Of a DNA stretch of 64,000 nucleotides, positions 36,425 through 44,639 are shown one piece after another (position 1 is the first letter of the stretch; each line of letters begins with the position of its first letter). Origin of the DNA: Lachnospiraceae bacterium OM04-12BH. Lineage in GTDB: Bacteria; Bacillota; Clostridia; Lachnospirales; Lachnospiraceae. The stretch is from positions 97,712-161,711 of the forward strand of contig QULQ01000003.1 of NCBI GenBank assembly GCA_003490145.1. Reading direction: 5' to 3'. A program made the position numbers and the translations under genes. A model generated the notes under the pieces. That model saw nothing but the letters and a program-made list of their open reading frames with translations, was not told where the DNA came from and ran no database searches.

Positions 36425-36724
36425 ATGGCAGTAATACGGGTAACAGCAGCAAGATTGAGAAGTGTGGCAGACAGTCTGCAGGAGATGAATGCACAGTTTA
36501 GGAGCAGAAAACAGGAGCTTACAGAAAAGGAACAGGCACTCTCAGCTATGTGGGAGGGACAGGCCAAGGAGGCTTTTCATCAGGCATTTATCAGGGATGA
36601 GCAGCAGATGGAGGCTTTTTATACCCTGATTGCAAGGTATGTCCAGACTTTGCTGGAGATCGCAGCACGATATGAACAGGCAGAGGCAAGGAATGCAGAA
36701 ATTGCGGGAAGCAGAAGCTATTAA
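36425..36724 (+). CDS. WXG100-family protein, fourth of five
   Basis: 99 residues from the ATG at 36425 with GGGAGG eight bases upstream; an earlier in-frame ATG at 36353 lies inside the preceding gene. WXG turn AMWEGQAKEAF with Trp 43, and the export motif YEQAE near the C-terminus. This is the classical EsxA-like layout. Confidence 0.88.
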   Translation: MAVIRVTAARLRSVADSLQEMNAQFRSRKQELTEKEQALSAMWEGQAKEAFHQAFIRDEQQMEAFYTLIARYVQTLLEIAARYEQAEARNAEIAGSRSY

Positions 36725-36741
36725 CAGAAAGAAAGAGGAAA

Positions 36742-37062
36742 ATGGATATGGAAGGAATTTTAAAGGTAACACCGGAGCATCTGCTTCAGACATCAGGGGA
36801 ATTTAATAATATCGGCGGACAGATCCGCAGTCTTTCAGAGGAAATGCTCTCTCTGATCCGGGGGCTTTCAGCAGTATGGGAAGGAGAGGCTGCTGCCGCC
36901 TATGGAAGCAAGTTTGATGCACTTTCACCGGATATGGACAGACTTTACCGGATGGTACAGGAGCATGTACAGGATCTGCAGGAGATGGCCGGAGAATATC
37001 AGAAGGCAGAAAGTGGCAGCCTGGAGCAGGGGAGCGGACTGGAAAGTGGTATCATTGTGTGA
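36742..37062 (+). CDS. WXG100-family protein, fifth of five
   Basis: 106 residues. WXG turn AVWEGEAAAAYGSKF with Trp 46, and export motif YQKAE near residue 87. This is the best canonical WXG100 protein of the set. Its stop overlaps the start of the lipase-fold gene (TGATG), suggesting it could be the co-secretion partner or chaperone of that protein. Confidence 0.9.
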   Translation: MDMEGILKVTPEHLLQTSGEFNNIGGQIRSLSEEMLSLIRGLSAVWEGEAAAAYGSKFDALSPDMDRLYRMVQEHVQDLQEMAGEYQKAESGSLEQGSGLESGIIV

Positions 37063-38447
37063 TGTTGACAGAAGAAGAAATCAGTATGGTACTGAACACC
37101 TATATGTATATGAATTATAAAGAGGCAGAGGATGGCATGACACTGCGGGAAATTCTTGAGGAGGTACAGAAGCTTCCGGAGTATCAGGAGGGCGGCAGAT
37201 ATTATGGAGAATACAGTGTGGTTTCAAAGGCTGCCGGAGATGACAGGGTCGGTGAAATGGTGATCGGCAGCCAGAGCCATCTGATGGGCTTTGATGATGG
37301 TACCTGCGCCTGTACTTTTTCTTCGAAGGAAAACGATGAGGTATATGTGGTATACCGGGGAACCGGTGATGGGGAATGGCCGGATAACGGGCTTGGCATG
37401 ACCAGGGAAAAAACACTGCAGCAGGAACGGGCGCTGACATATTTTGAGACTGTGGTGGAAAAGGAGGGGTATCAGGAACGGGACAGAGTGATTATCACCG
37501 GGCATTCTAAAGGAGGCAATAAGGCACAGTATGTGACCATGACGACGAGCTATGACGGAGTAGTGTCTGCCTGCTACAATATAGATGGGCAGGGCTTTTC
37601 GGAAAAGGCAATTGCCAGATGGAAACGCTCTTACAGTGATCGTGAATATGAGGCAAGACGAAGTAAGATCACTGGAATCTATGGGGAAAATGACTATATT
37701 CATGTCCTTGGAAGATCAATTGTCAGGGAGGATCAGACATATTACGTGAAAACACCGGTAGCAGTGGAGAACTTTGCAGGGTACCATGATATCAAGTTTA
37801 TGTTTGCCGCTCCAGGGAAGGAACAGGGAGAGAAAACCAGCATGATATTTTCAGGGAGTAAGAACAGCTATGTAGCAGAGCCGGGGCTTCTGCTTGCCTG
37901 TGCGGCAGCATTGTCAGCAGAGGTTATGAAGATGCCGGAGGAAAAACGGGATGGGGCAGCAGCGGTACTGATGCAGCTTATGGAGTTATCCGGGAAGAAG
38001 AAACGGGGACAGAACGGGGAGATTCTGACGAAGAAGGATGTGAAAGATTTTTATGGAGCCGGAATACCGGTGATCCTGAAAAGCCTGCTTCTGACAGAGG
38101 AGGGAAGAAGTGTGTTTTTCAGGCTTTTTCAGGGAAGAAATCTGGAAGCAGAGATGGAGGGCAGACAATTTGTGCAGATAGAGAAAGGGGGCTTTGACAG
38201 AGCACTCATGGTCTCGGAGGAGCTTCTTGCTGGTCTGTCTGACTGCTTCGAGCGGCTTGAACGTATACAGAAGCAGATCCCATTCTGGTTCCGGCTTGGA
38301 AGTGCAGTGGATAACCGGATCGTGATGCAGATGAATTTCCTTGACAGAAAAAAGAGGGAGCTTGTGAAGATGAAGGAAAAGCTGCAGGAAATCAGGGGGA
38401 TTTATGACAGAATGGATAAACAGATGGAGGAAGAAATGGCTTTGTGA
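37062..38447 (+). CDS. Lipase-fold (Mbeg1/DUF2974-like) protein, candidate T7SS effector
   Basis: 461 residues. The first 270 are an alpha/beta-hydrolase domain: VYVVYRGTGDGEWPDN (oxyanion region) and the nucleophile elbow VIITGHSKGGNKAQYV, with Ser 149. The Asp could be in GIYGENDYIHVLG and the His in NFAGYHDIKFM. The C-terminal 170 residues are helical and end with IYDRMDKQMEEEMAL, which contains a YxxxD export motif. A lipase domain before a helical C-terminus recalls the reverse-arranged S. aureus effector TslA; the effector role here is inference. Translation is coupled to the fifth WXG100 gene. Confidence 0.8.
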   Translation: MLTEEEISMVLNTYMYMNYKEAEDGMTLREILEEVQKLPEYQEGGRYYGEYSVVSKAAGDDRVGEMVIGSQSHLMGFDDGTCACTFSSKENDEVYVVYRGTGDGEWPDNGLGMTREKTLQQERALTYFETVVEKEGYQERDRVIITGHSKGGNKAQYVTMTTSYDGVVSACYNIDGQGFSEKAIARWKRSYSDREYEARRSKITGIYGENDYIHVLGRSIVREDQTYYVKTPVAVENFAGYHDIKFMFAAPGKEQGEKTSMIFSGSKNSYVAEPGLLLACAAALSAEVMKMPEEKRDGAAAVLMQLMELSGKKKRGQNGEILTKKDVKDFYGAGIPVILKSLLLTEEGRSVFFRLFQGRNLEAEMEGRQFVQIEKGGFDRALMVSEELLAGLSDCFERLERIQKQIPFWFRLGSAVDNRIVMQMNFLDRKKRELVKMKEKLQEIRGIYDRMDKQMEEEMAL

Positions 38448-38488
38448 TAGAATAAATCTATATGAGAGTTCAAATGGGGGAAATACCT

Positions 38489-39223
38489 ATGAAGATAGAA
38501 ACAAGATACATTTCTGGCAGACAGGCTGATACGAAAACAGTGCTGTTTGGAAAAGCTATGGAATTGCCGGTGTGCTTTTACGGGGAAGAAGGTATTGCGA
38601 TCATCCCTCCTTATGAAGACAGAAAAAAAATCGAGACAGAGCTGGAAAAGGCGGCAGCAGGAAATGCTCTGGCAGCAGGGATCGCCCTGGATATGATGTT
38701 TAATGAAAAGGGAAGCTATCTGAAGACCACAGGCGGTATGGCAGGACCAAAGACTGCGGAAGATCTGCAGTACCTGCAAAGCTTTGCCGGACAGGTGGGA
38801 ATTCCCTTTTTGGTAAAAGGGGTATTGAGTCAGCGGGATGCCTATCAATGCCTGAAAGCCGGTGTGTCGGGGATCATTCTGTCAAGGCCGGCATGGCTGA
38901 GGGAAAAGAGTATTTCACCGATTGAGATACTGCCGGAAATCCTGAAGGTGACAGCCGGGGAAATACCAGTCCTGGTGGAAATGGATCATGCAGATATGAC
39001 GGATGTATTTACTGCGATAGCGCTTGGTGCAGATGCAGTCTGCAGAAAACTGCTTCAGGGAGGAGACAGGAAGGAGATATTGCATTCCATGCAGGACGAA
39101 CTGCGCTGTCTCATGTCCGTAGCAGGCTGCAGTGATCTTTCCCATATGGATAGCACTGTTATCTGGAAGCGTCAGAAGGAAGAGGGCTCAGCATTGGCAG
39201 ATCAAGAAGCAAATTATTTTTGA
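38489..39223 (+). CDS. Shortened, degenerate FMN-dependent alpha-hydroxy-acid oxidase-like protein
   Basis: 244 residues from the ATG at 38489 (GGGGGA upstream); the family is normally about 340. The barrel is recognisable: PFLVKGVLSQRDAYQCLKAG retains the catalytic Lys, ALGADAVC matches the phosphate-site helix, and ELRCLMSVAGCSDLSHMD matches the usual end. The region normally reading SNHGGR, with the base His, here reads ILSRPAWLRE, and the usual DGGIRxGTD is VEMDHADMTD. Oxidase activity is therefore doubtful. The 3' end overlaps the convergent AraC gene by 65 bases. It closes the T7SS gene run; its role is unknown. Confidence 0.72.
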   Translation: MKIETRYISGRQADTKTVLFGKAMELPVCFYGEEGIAIIPPYEDRKKIETELEKAAAGNALAAGIALDMMFNEKGSYLKTTGGMAGPKTAEDLQYLQSFAGQVGIPFLVKGVLSQRDAYQCLKAGVSGIILSRPAWLREKSISPIEILPEILKVTAGEIPVLVEMDHADMTDVFTAIALGADAVCRKLLQGGDRKEILHSMQDELRCLMSVAGCSDLSHMDSTVIWKRQKEEGSALADQEANYF

Positions 39224-40136
39224 CCTTGCGGCGGTATTCACTTGGTGTACAGTTCAGGTATTGCTTAAATACTTTGTTAAAGTAACTGGCATTGTTAAAA
39301 CCAACATAGAAGGCCAGGTCGGAGATCGTCTGGATACCGGGCAGTCCCTGCTGCAGAAGGATAGCGGCCTGGAAGATCCTGTATTTGATCAGATATTCTA
39401 CCGGAGTGATCTGCAGTGTGCGCTTGAAGCAGCGGCAGCATTCGCTTTTGCTGATATGGATAGCACCTGCCAGATCATCCAGTGTCAGTGATTCCCTGTA
39501 ATGCTCCTCAATAAAAAGAATAATATCCTTTACGCGTACTTCATCAAGAGAGGTGGTAACCGAAACAGAAGAAGCATGGCCGGCTTCCGGAACCGTTTTG
39601 TCAGTGAGCATTTTCCAAAGCTGGCAGAGGCAGGACTTTGTGGTAAGCTCGTAACCATACTGACAGGTGATGTTTTCTTCAATGATCTGGTCTGCAAGGT
39701 GTTTCAGGCTGACGTGCCATTCATCCTGGTCCAGCAGAGGTACAAAACGGAGAGACGGGGAAGAAAAAACAGGTGCCAGGTATTTATTTGACATAGTTGT
39801 ATTTCCGTATCCAAACAGAAAAGAAGCATGAAATTTCAGGGAATATACAAGACAATGCATATTTTCATCACAAAGATGCAGGGAGTGCATAACATTTCTG
39901 TTGATCAGAACACCCTGTCCCATATGAAGACGGACGCATACGTCATCAGCAAAAAAATCAGCTACACCGGAACGGACCATCACGATTTCAATTTCCGGGT
40001 GCCAGTGCCATCTCACCATATGCATAAAAAGATCATGGATATCTACAGAAAATAATTGTATGGGGTAGCCAATTTCACCGTTTTCATTTTTGGCATGATA
40101 TCCGCCTGGCGGAATCTGTGTCACTCTTTCCTGCAT
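39159..40136 (-). CDS. AraC-family transcriptional regulator
   Basis: 325 residues. The cupin-type N-terminal sensor (HMVRWHWHPEIEIVMVRSG) is followed from about residue 205 by two helix-turn-helix motifs (LTLDDLAGAIHISKSECCR and IQTISDLAFYVGFNNASYF, ending FKQYLNCTPSEYRR). It probably senses a sugar. No obvious target operon adjoins it; it is divergent from the subtilase gene and convergent with the T7SS locus, which it overlaps at the 3' end. Confidence 0.92.
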   Translation of the reverse strand: MQERVTQIPPGGYHAKNENGEIGYPIQLFSVDIHDLFMHMVRWHWHPEIEIVMVRSGVADFFADDVCVRLHMGQGVLINRNVMHSLHLCDENMHCLVYSLKFHASFLFGYGNTTMSNKYLAPVFSSPSLRFVPLLDQDEWHVSLKHLADQIIEENITCQYGYELTTKSCLCQLWKMLTDKTVPEAGHASSVSVTTSLDEVRVKDIILFIEEHYRESLTLDDLAGAIHISKSECCRCFKRTLQITPVEYLIKYRIFQAAILLQQGLPGIQTISDLAFYVGFNNASYFNKVFKQYLNCTPSEYRRKVKNNLLLDLPMLSPLPSDASR

Positions 40137-40295
40137 GGGAAGCCTCCTGACAGATAAAACAAGGTATTTCCATTTTAATATAAAATTCCTGTGAAAGAAA
40201 GCAGAAAAACGTAAGAGTTTATATCAGGAGTCTGTGTCAACGAGCTTCCTTCTGAGAGCTTTCTGCATAAGATAAGAAAAACGAACAGGAAATAT

Positions 40296-42077
40296 ATGGA
40301 AAACCAGAAGCTTGAGAATGTATTCAGTCTGTCACTGGCAGTTTCAGAAAAGGAACGGGAACGGTCAGCATTTCTTTCAGCCGGCTATGATGAGGAAACG
40401 AGGGAATGGGAACTTATCGTGAAGTATCATGGAAGCTTAAGCCGGTATGCCAGTGAGAAGATCAGGATTGAAGAACTGATCGCCGGGTATGCCATTGTAA
40501 CGCTGCCGGAAACCATGATAGAAGCCTTTTCAGAGCTGGAAGAGGTGGAATATATGGAAAAGCCGAAACGTCTTTATTTTGAAACGGTGCAGGGAAAGCG
40601 GGCTTCCTGTATCACAGGAGTTACAGTAAGACCGCCCTATCTGACCGGCAGGGGCGTGCTGATCGGGATCGTTGATTCCGGTATTGACTATACCAGTGTG
40701 GAATTTCAGAACCGGGAAGGAACAAGAATACGATATCTGTGGGATCAGACGAAAAAATCCGGATCCATGGAAGAGAAGCCACCGGCTGGTTTTGTAAAAG
40801 GAGTTGAGTATAGCCGGGAGCAGATCAACGAGGCACTGCGAAGCCGTGAGCCGGAGAAGGTGGTTCCGAGCTATGACAGAAGCGGTCACGGCACCGCCGT
40901 AGCTGCGATCGCAGCAGCGGGAGGCAATCTTTACGATGGGGCACTTACTGGCGTAGCACCAGAGAGTGAGCTGTTGATCGTTAAGCTCGGCAATTCAGGT
41001 ACGGAATCTTTTCCAAGGACAACGGAGCTGATGCGGGCACTGACTTATCTGGTCAGGAAGGCAATTGAACTGCAGATGCCGGTTGCTGTTAATGTAAGCT
41101 TTGGAAATACCTATGGAGCACATGATGGTACATCCCTTCTGGAGCGCTTCCTGGATAATGTTGCAGAGATCGGCCGGTGCAGCATCTGCGTCGGAAGCGG
41201 AAATGAGGGGGCAGCAGGCGGACACAGAGAAGGATGGATCGCAGAGGGAGAAACACAGAGAACAGAGTGGAACGTAGGAACATATCAGGATTCCCTTTCC
41301 GTGCAGCTTTGGAAGGAATACAGTAATCCCTATGAGATCGTACTGATGTCACCATCCGGTGAAAAAAGGCAGCTGGATGACAGGAAGGAAGGGGCGGAGA
41401 GCTTTCTGATGGATGGCACCAGAGTACTTGCCTATATAGGAGTACCTTCGCCCTATTCAGTGAATCAGGAAATTTGGCTTGAGCTGATTCCGGAAGAAGA
41501 TACTTATGTAAAAAGTGGTGTCTGGGCAATAGAGATCAGGGCGCTTGGTGGAAATCCGGGAACCTATGATCTTTATTTGCCGTGCAGCGTAGTGCTAGGA
41601 GCTGCGACCAGGTTTTTTTCTTCCTCACCAGAGAAGACATTGACGATTCCATCTACTGCTTATAAGGTGATCACAGTAGGCGCTTATGATGCGGCATATG
41701 AGTCCTATGCGGATTTTTCAGGAAGAGGCTGTTGCTTTTCAGATCAGAAGGGATTGTTCGCAGGAGGAAGCGGCAGCATAAAGCCGGATCTGGCTGCACC
41801 CGGGGTCAATGTACAGACGCTTGGACTGAATGGGGAGACCAGGATCGTGACAGGAACTTCCTTTGCGACACCCTTTGTGACAGGGAGCGCTGCTCTTCTG
41901 ATGGAATGGGGGATCGTGCAGGGAAATGATCCCTTCCTCTATGGAGAAAAAGTCAAGGCATATCTCAGAAAAGGAGCAAGGCCTCTGCGGGGGGAGGCGG
42001 AATATCCAAATGACCGGGTAGGCTATGGCAGGTTGTGTCTGGAAAGTAGTCTGCCAGTAGTGGATAGAAATATATAA
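40296..42077 (+). CDS. S8-family (subtilisin-like) serine peptidase
   Basis: 593 residues, no signal peptide. Catalytic triad complete: Asp 127 (GIVDSGIDYT), His 198 (SGHGTAVAAIA) and Ser 522 (GTSFATPFVTGSAALL); an insertion between His and Ser forms a beta-rich domain typical of the clostridial Csp/bacillopeptidase-like intracellular subtilases. Csp relatives process the spore cortex lytic enzyme SleC, but a general intracellular protease role is also possible. SD AGGAAATAT precedes the start. Confidence 0.92.
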   Translation: MENQKLENVFSLSLAVSEKERERSAFLSAGYDEETREWELIVKYHGSLSRYASEKIRIEELIAGYAIVTLPETMIEAFSELEEVEYMEKPKRLYFETVQGKRASCITGVTVRPPYLTGRGVLIGIVDSGIDYTSVEFQNREGTRIRYLWDQTKKSGSMEEKPPAGFVKGVEYSREQINEALRSREPEKVVPSYDRSGHGTAVAAIAAAGGNLYDGALTGVAPESELLIVKLGNSGTESFPRTTELMRALTYLVRKAIELQMPVAVNVSFGNTYGAHDGTSLLERFLDNVAEIGRCSICVGSGNEGAAGGHREGWIAEGETQRTEWNVGTYQDSLSVQLWKEYSNPYEIVLMSPSGEKRQLDDRKEGAESFLMDGTRVLAYIGVPSPYSVNQEIWLELIPEEDTYVKSGVWAIEIRALGGNPGTYDLYLPCSVVLGAATRFFSSSPEKTLTIPSTAYKVITVGAYDAAYESYADFSGRGCCFSDQKGLFAGGSGSIKPDLAAPGVNVQTLGLNGETRIVTGTSFATPFVTGSAALLMEWGIVQGNDPFLYGEKVKAYLRKGARPLRGEAEYPNDRVGYGRLCLESSLPVVDRNI

Positions 42078-42120
42078 AAATGCTGCAGAGAAAATAATAA
42101 TAGGAACCATTACTTACTTG

Positions 42121-42149
42121 TTGATTTATCCATATGGGTATTATATAAT
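42121..42149 (+). promoter_or_regulatory. Promoter for the diguanylate cyclase gene
   Basis: TTGATT, a 17-base spacer and TATAAT, 24 bases before the GTG start. It may also read into perR, as only 25 bases separate those genes. Confidence 0.7.
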
Positions 42150-42172
42150 GATGACAGATTAACGAGATAAAT

Positions 42173-43291
42173 GTGAGCGAAGTTACAATGATAAATCAGG
42201 AAGTGCAGTCAGATAAGAAAAGTAAAAATATAATAGGTATTGTACAAAGCTGTCTTATATTGATACTGGTAGTTCTTATTATTTATATGATGATACAGAT
42301 CAGCAGGCTGCAGGGGACAGCGCGTGTAATAAATTATGCAGGGTTGGTACGTGGAGCTACACAGCGTGAAGTGAAGCTGGAAATCACAGGAAACCAGGAT
42401 GAAGAGCTGATCAACTATCTGGACGATATTCTGAGTGGGTTAAGATATCAGGATGGTCATTATGATCTTGTAAGGCTATACGATAAGGAATATCAGGAAA
42501 AATTGCAGATTCAGAGTGATTACTGGGATAAATTAAAAATAGAAATTGAAGCAGTAAGAAATGTGGGATACGAAAATACAGATATTGTCAATATGAGTGA
42601 AATATATTTTAAGATGGCGGATGAAACTGTATTTGCTGCAGAAAATTACTCACAAAGGATTGCTGAAAGGATCCGTACCATAGAGCTTCTGTCAGCACTT
42701 GATATGCTGTGTCTGGTGATACTGGTTATTATACAGACGATGGCGGCAATGAAGATGGCAGTGAAAAATAAGCTGTTAGCGCAGGAGGCATATACAGATG
42801 CCCATACCGGACTGCCAAATAAAAGAGCCTGTAAGGAGCTCCTTATTAATAAAGAGATAATAAAAGAGCCTACAGCATGCATAATGTTTGACCTTAATAA
42901 TCTGAAAACTGTTAATGATACAATGGGACATTCGGCGGGAGACCAGTTAATAATGAATTTCGCCAGGCTTTTACGCAGCGTGATCCCGGAAAAGGATTTC
43001 GTAGGAAGGTATGGCGGAGATGAGTTTATGGCAGTTATGTATCATACAAGCAGAACGGAGGTTGAGGAAATATTAAAATGCTTATGCGAAGAAAAAGACA
43101 GAATAAATAGTAATGAAAACCAGATGCCAGTCGACTATGCGTGCGGATGGGCATTATCTGCCGACGACAGGACGTATACAATGCAGATGTTAATGGATAA
43201 GGCTGATTTTGATATGTATGCAAATAAACAATTATATAAGAGAGATAACTTTATTGACAGAAAGGAAAAATCACTATATAATCCTTATTAA
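42173..43291 (+). CDS. Membrane diguanylate cyclase (GGDEF)
   Basis: 372 residues from a GTG; an ATG five codons later is an alternative. Two membrane helices (residues 20-45 and 178-200) bracket an external four-helix-type sensor with VRGATQREVKLE, like the type IV pili/NIT chemoreceptor input domains. The cytoplasmic GGDEF domain has the intact active site RYGGDEFMAV near residue 280 and NLKTVNDTMGHSAGD. The inhibitory RxxD site is not present before GGDEF. It should synthesise c-di-GMP in response to an external signal. Confidence 0.92.
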   Translation: MSEVTMINQEVQSDKKSKNIIGIVQSCLILILVVLIIYMMIQISRLQGTARVINYAGLVRGATQREVKLEITGNQDEELINYLDDILSGLRYQDGHYDLVRLYDKEYQEKLQIQSDYWDKLKIEIEAVRNVGYENTDIVNMSEIYFKMADETVFAAENYSQRIAERIRTIELLSALDMLCLVILVIIQTMAAMKMAVKNKLLAQEAYTDAHTGLPNKRACKELLINKEIIKEPTACIMFDLNNLKTVNDTMGHSAGDQLIMNFARLLRSVIPEKDFVGRYGGDEFMAVMYHTSRTEVEEILKCLCEEKDRINSNENQMPVDYACGWALSADDRTYTMQMLMDKADFDMYANKQLYKRDNFIDRKEKSLYNPY

Positions 43292-43316
43292 GAACAATTC
43301 CTAATAAGGAGAGTTG

Positions 43317-43709
43317 ATGATCAGTAGAAGAAATACCATTCAAAAGGATCTGGTACGAAATGCTGTATATGAGATGAAAAGACATGTTACGGCAAATGAA
43401 GTGTACGAATCTATTAAGGAAGCATATCCTACAATTGGAAAGGGGACTGTATATAGAAACCTTGATATATTGGTAGAAGAAGGTGCACTGAGAAAGGTTG
43501 AAGTACCGGATGGACCGAACCGATATGATTTTACATTGAAAAACCACTATCATGTCAGGTGTGTAAAATGCGGCGAGGTATCAGATGTGGATATGGAGGA
43601 ATTGCCAGCCATGCTGGAAAGGATCCATGACACTCATGGAGTAGAATTTTTGGATTATGATATTTCATTTAGAGGTATCTGCTCAAAATGCAGGAAGGCG
43701 TTCATGTAA
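43317..43709 (+). CDS. perR: Fur-family peroxide regulator (PerR-like)
   Basis: 130 residues from the ATG at 43317 with AAGGAG five bases upstream. Winged helix (HVTANEVYESIKEAYPTIGKGTVYRNLDILVEEGAL) and dimerisation domain with structural zinc cysteines CVKCGE and CSKCRK, plus metal ligands in NHYHVRC. Its position directly before superoxide reductase and hemerythrin genes points to PerR rather than iron-sensing Fur; that choice is inferred. Confidence 0.87.
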   Translation: MISRRNTIQKDLVRNAVYEMKRHVTANEVYESIKEAYPTIGKGTVYRNLDILVEEGALRKVEVPDGPNRYDFTLKNHYHVRCVKCGEVSDVDMEELPAMLERIHDTHGVEFLDYDISFRGICSKCRKAFM

Positions 43710-43760
43710 GAAGCTGGTATCAGATTTTAGAAAACAGCAGAGAAGACGGAGGTGAGGTAA

Positions 43761-44153
43761 ATGACGGTAAAATATTATGTATGTAATCACTGCGGAAACA
43801 TTATTGAAAAAGTGAAAGACAAGGGTGTGCCTGTAATGTGCTGTGGAGAGGCTATGCAGGAGTTAAAAGCCGGAGTGACCGATGCAGCAGTCGAGAAGCA
43901 TGTGCCTGTATATACAGTGGACGGCAATCAGGTTCATGTTGTTGTCGGAGAGACAAAGCATCCTATGCTCGAAGAGCATTTTATTGAATGGATCACATTA
44001 AATACCAATCAGGGTATTTATAGAAAGCAGTTAAAGCCAGGACAGGAGCCTGCAGCAGATTTTTGCCTCTGCGATGGTGAACAGGTAGAAGAGGTATATG
44101 CATATTGCAATCTTCATGGATTATGGAAACAAGGAGGACAGACTAATGTATGA
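43761..44153 (+). CDS. Desulfoferrodoxin-type superoxide reductase
   Basis: 130 residues. The N-terminal desulforedoxin centre uses YYVCNHCGN and VMCCGE (four Cys). The catalytic iron site has EKHVPVYT, ETKHPMLEEHFIEWI and a C-terminal CNLHGLW. The enzyme reduces superoxide to hydrogen peroxide without making oxygen, typical of strict anaerobes. It is probably repressed by the adjacent PerR and translationally coupled to the hemerythrin gene, which it overlaps by eight bases. Confidence 0.95.
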   Translation: MTVKYYVCNHCGNIIEKVKDKGVPVMCCGEAMQELKAGVTDAAVEKHVPVYTVDGNQVHVVVGETKHPMLEEHFIEWITLNTNQGIYRKQLKPGQEPAADFCLCDGEQVEEVYAYCNLHGLWKQGGQTNV

Positions 44154-44544
44154 AATGAAGCCGGAATATTATATCGGAATAGACATGATAGATGAGGAAC
44201 ACAAGCAGCTGTTTAAATATGCAGACGAAGCATATGAACTGCTCCATGATGAGTTTACACCGGATAAATATGACAGAATTGACGCAATATTAAGACAACT
44301 CCACGATTATACAGTAAAGCATTTCACGGATGAAGAGCAGTATATGGAATCTATCCATTACAAGAAATTATTTACCCAGAAAATCCAGCATCAGGAATTC
44401 ATACATAAGCTTGAAGAATTTATGGATCATCATAATGATGATGTAGAAGATCAGGATGATCAGATCATGGGTATTTTACAATACCTCACAGAGTGGCTGA
44501 TAAATCATATTCTGCATGTTGACGGACAGATCCCCAAGGGTTGA
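44146..44544 (+). CDS. Bacteriohemerythrin
   Basis: 132 residues from the ATG at 44146, which has AAGGAGG about ten bases upstream. The di-iron ligands are in order: DMIDEEHKQLF, LHDYTVKHFTDEEQYM, HQEFIHKLEEF and INHILHVD. It binds oxygen and probably buffers or delivers it, complementing the superoxide reductase encoded by the overlapping gene upstream. Confidence 0.94.
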   Translation: MYEMKPEYYIGIDMIDEEHKQLFKYADEAYELLHDEFTPDKYDRIDAILRQLHDYTVKHFTDEEQYMESIHYKKLFTQKIQHQEFIHKLEEFMDHHNDDVEDQDDQIMGILQYLTEWLINHILHVDGQIPKG

Positions 44545-44569
44545 TATTTGATATAGTAAGAAAAGTTAC

Positions 44570-44604
44570 AAAAAGCAGAGAAGCTGTGCATTCTCTGCTT
44601 TTTT
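44570..44604. terminator. Bidirectional terminator
   Basis: AAAAAGCAGAGAA and TTCTCTGCTTTTT arms around GCTGTGCA. It serves the hemerythrin gene and probably the convergent surface-protein gene. Confidence 0.88.
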
Positions 44605-44639
44605 ACTATATATTTTTCTCTGCTCAAGGGAAGATGATC

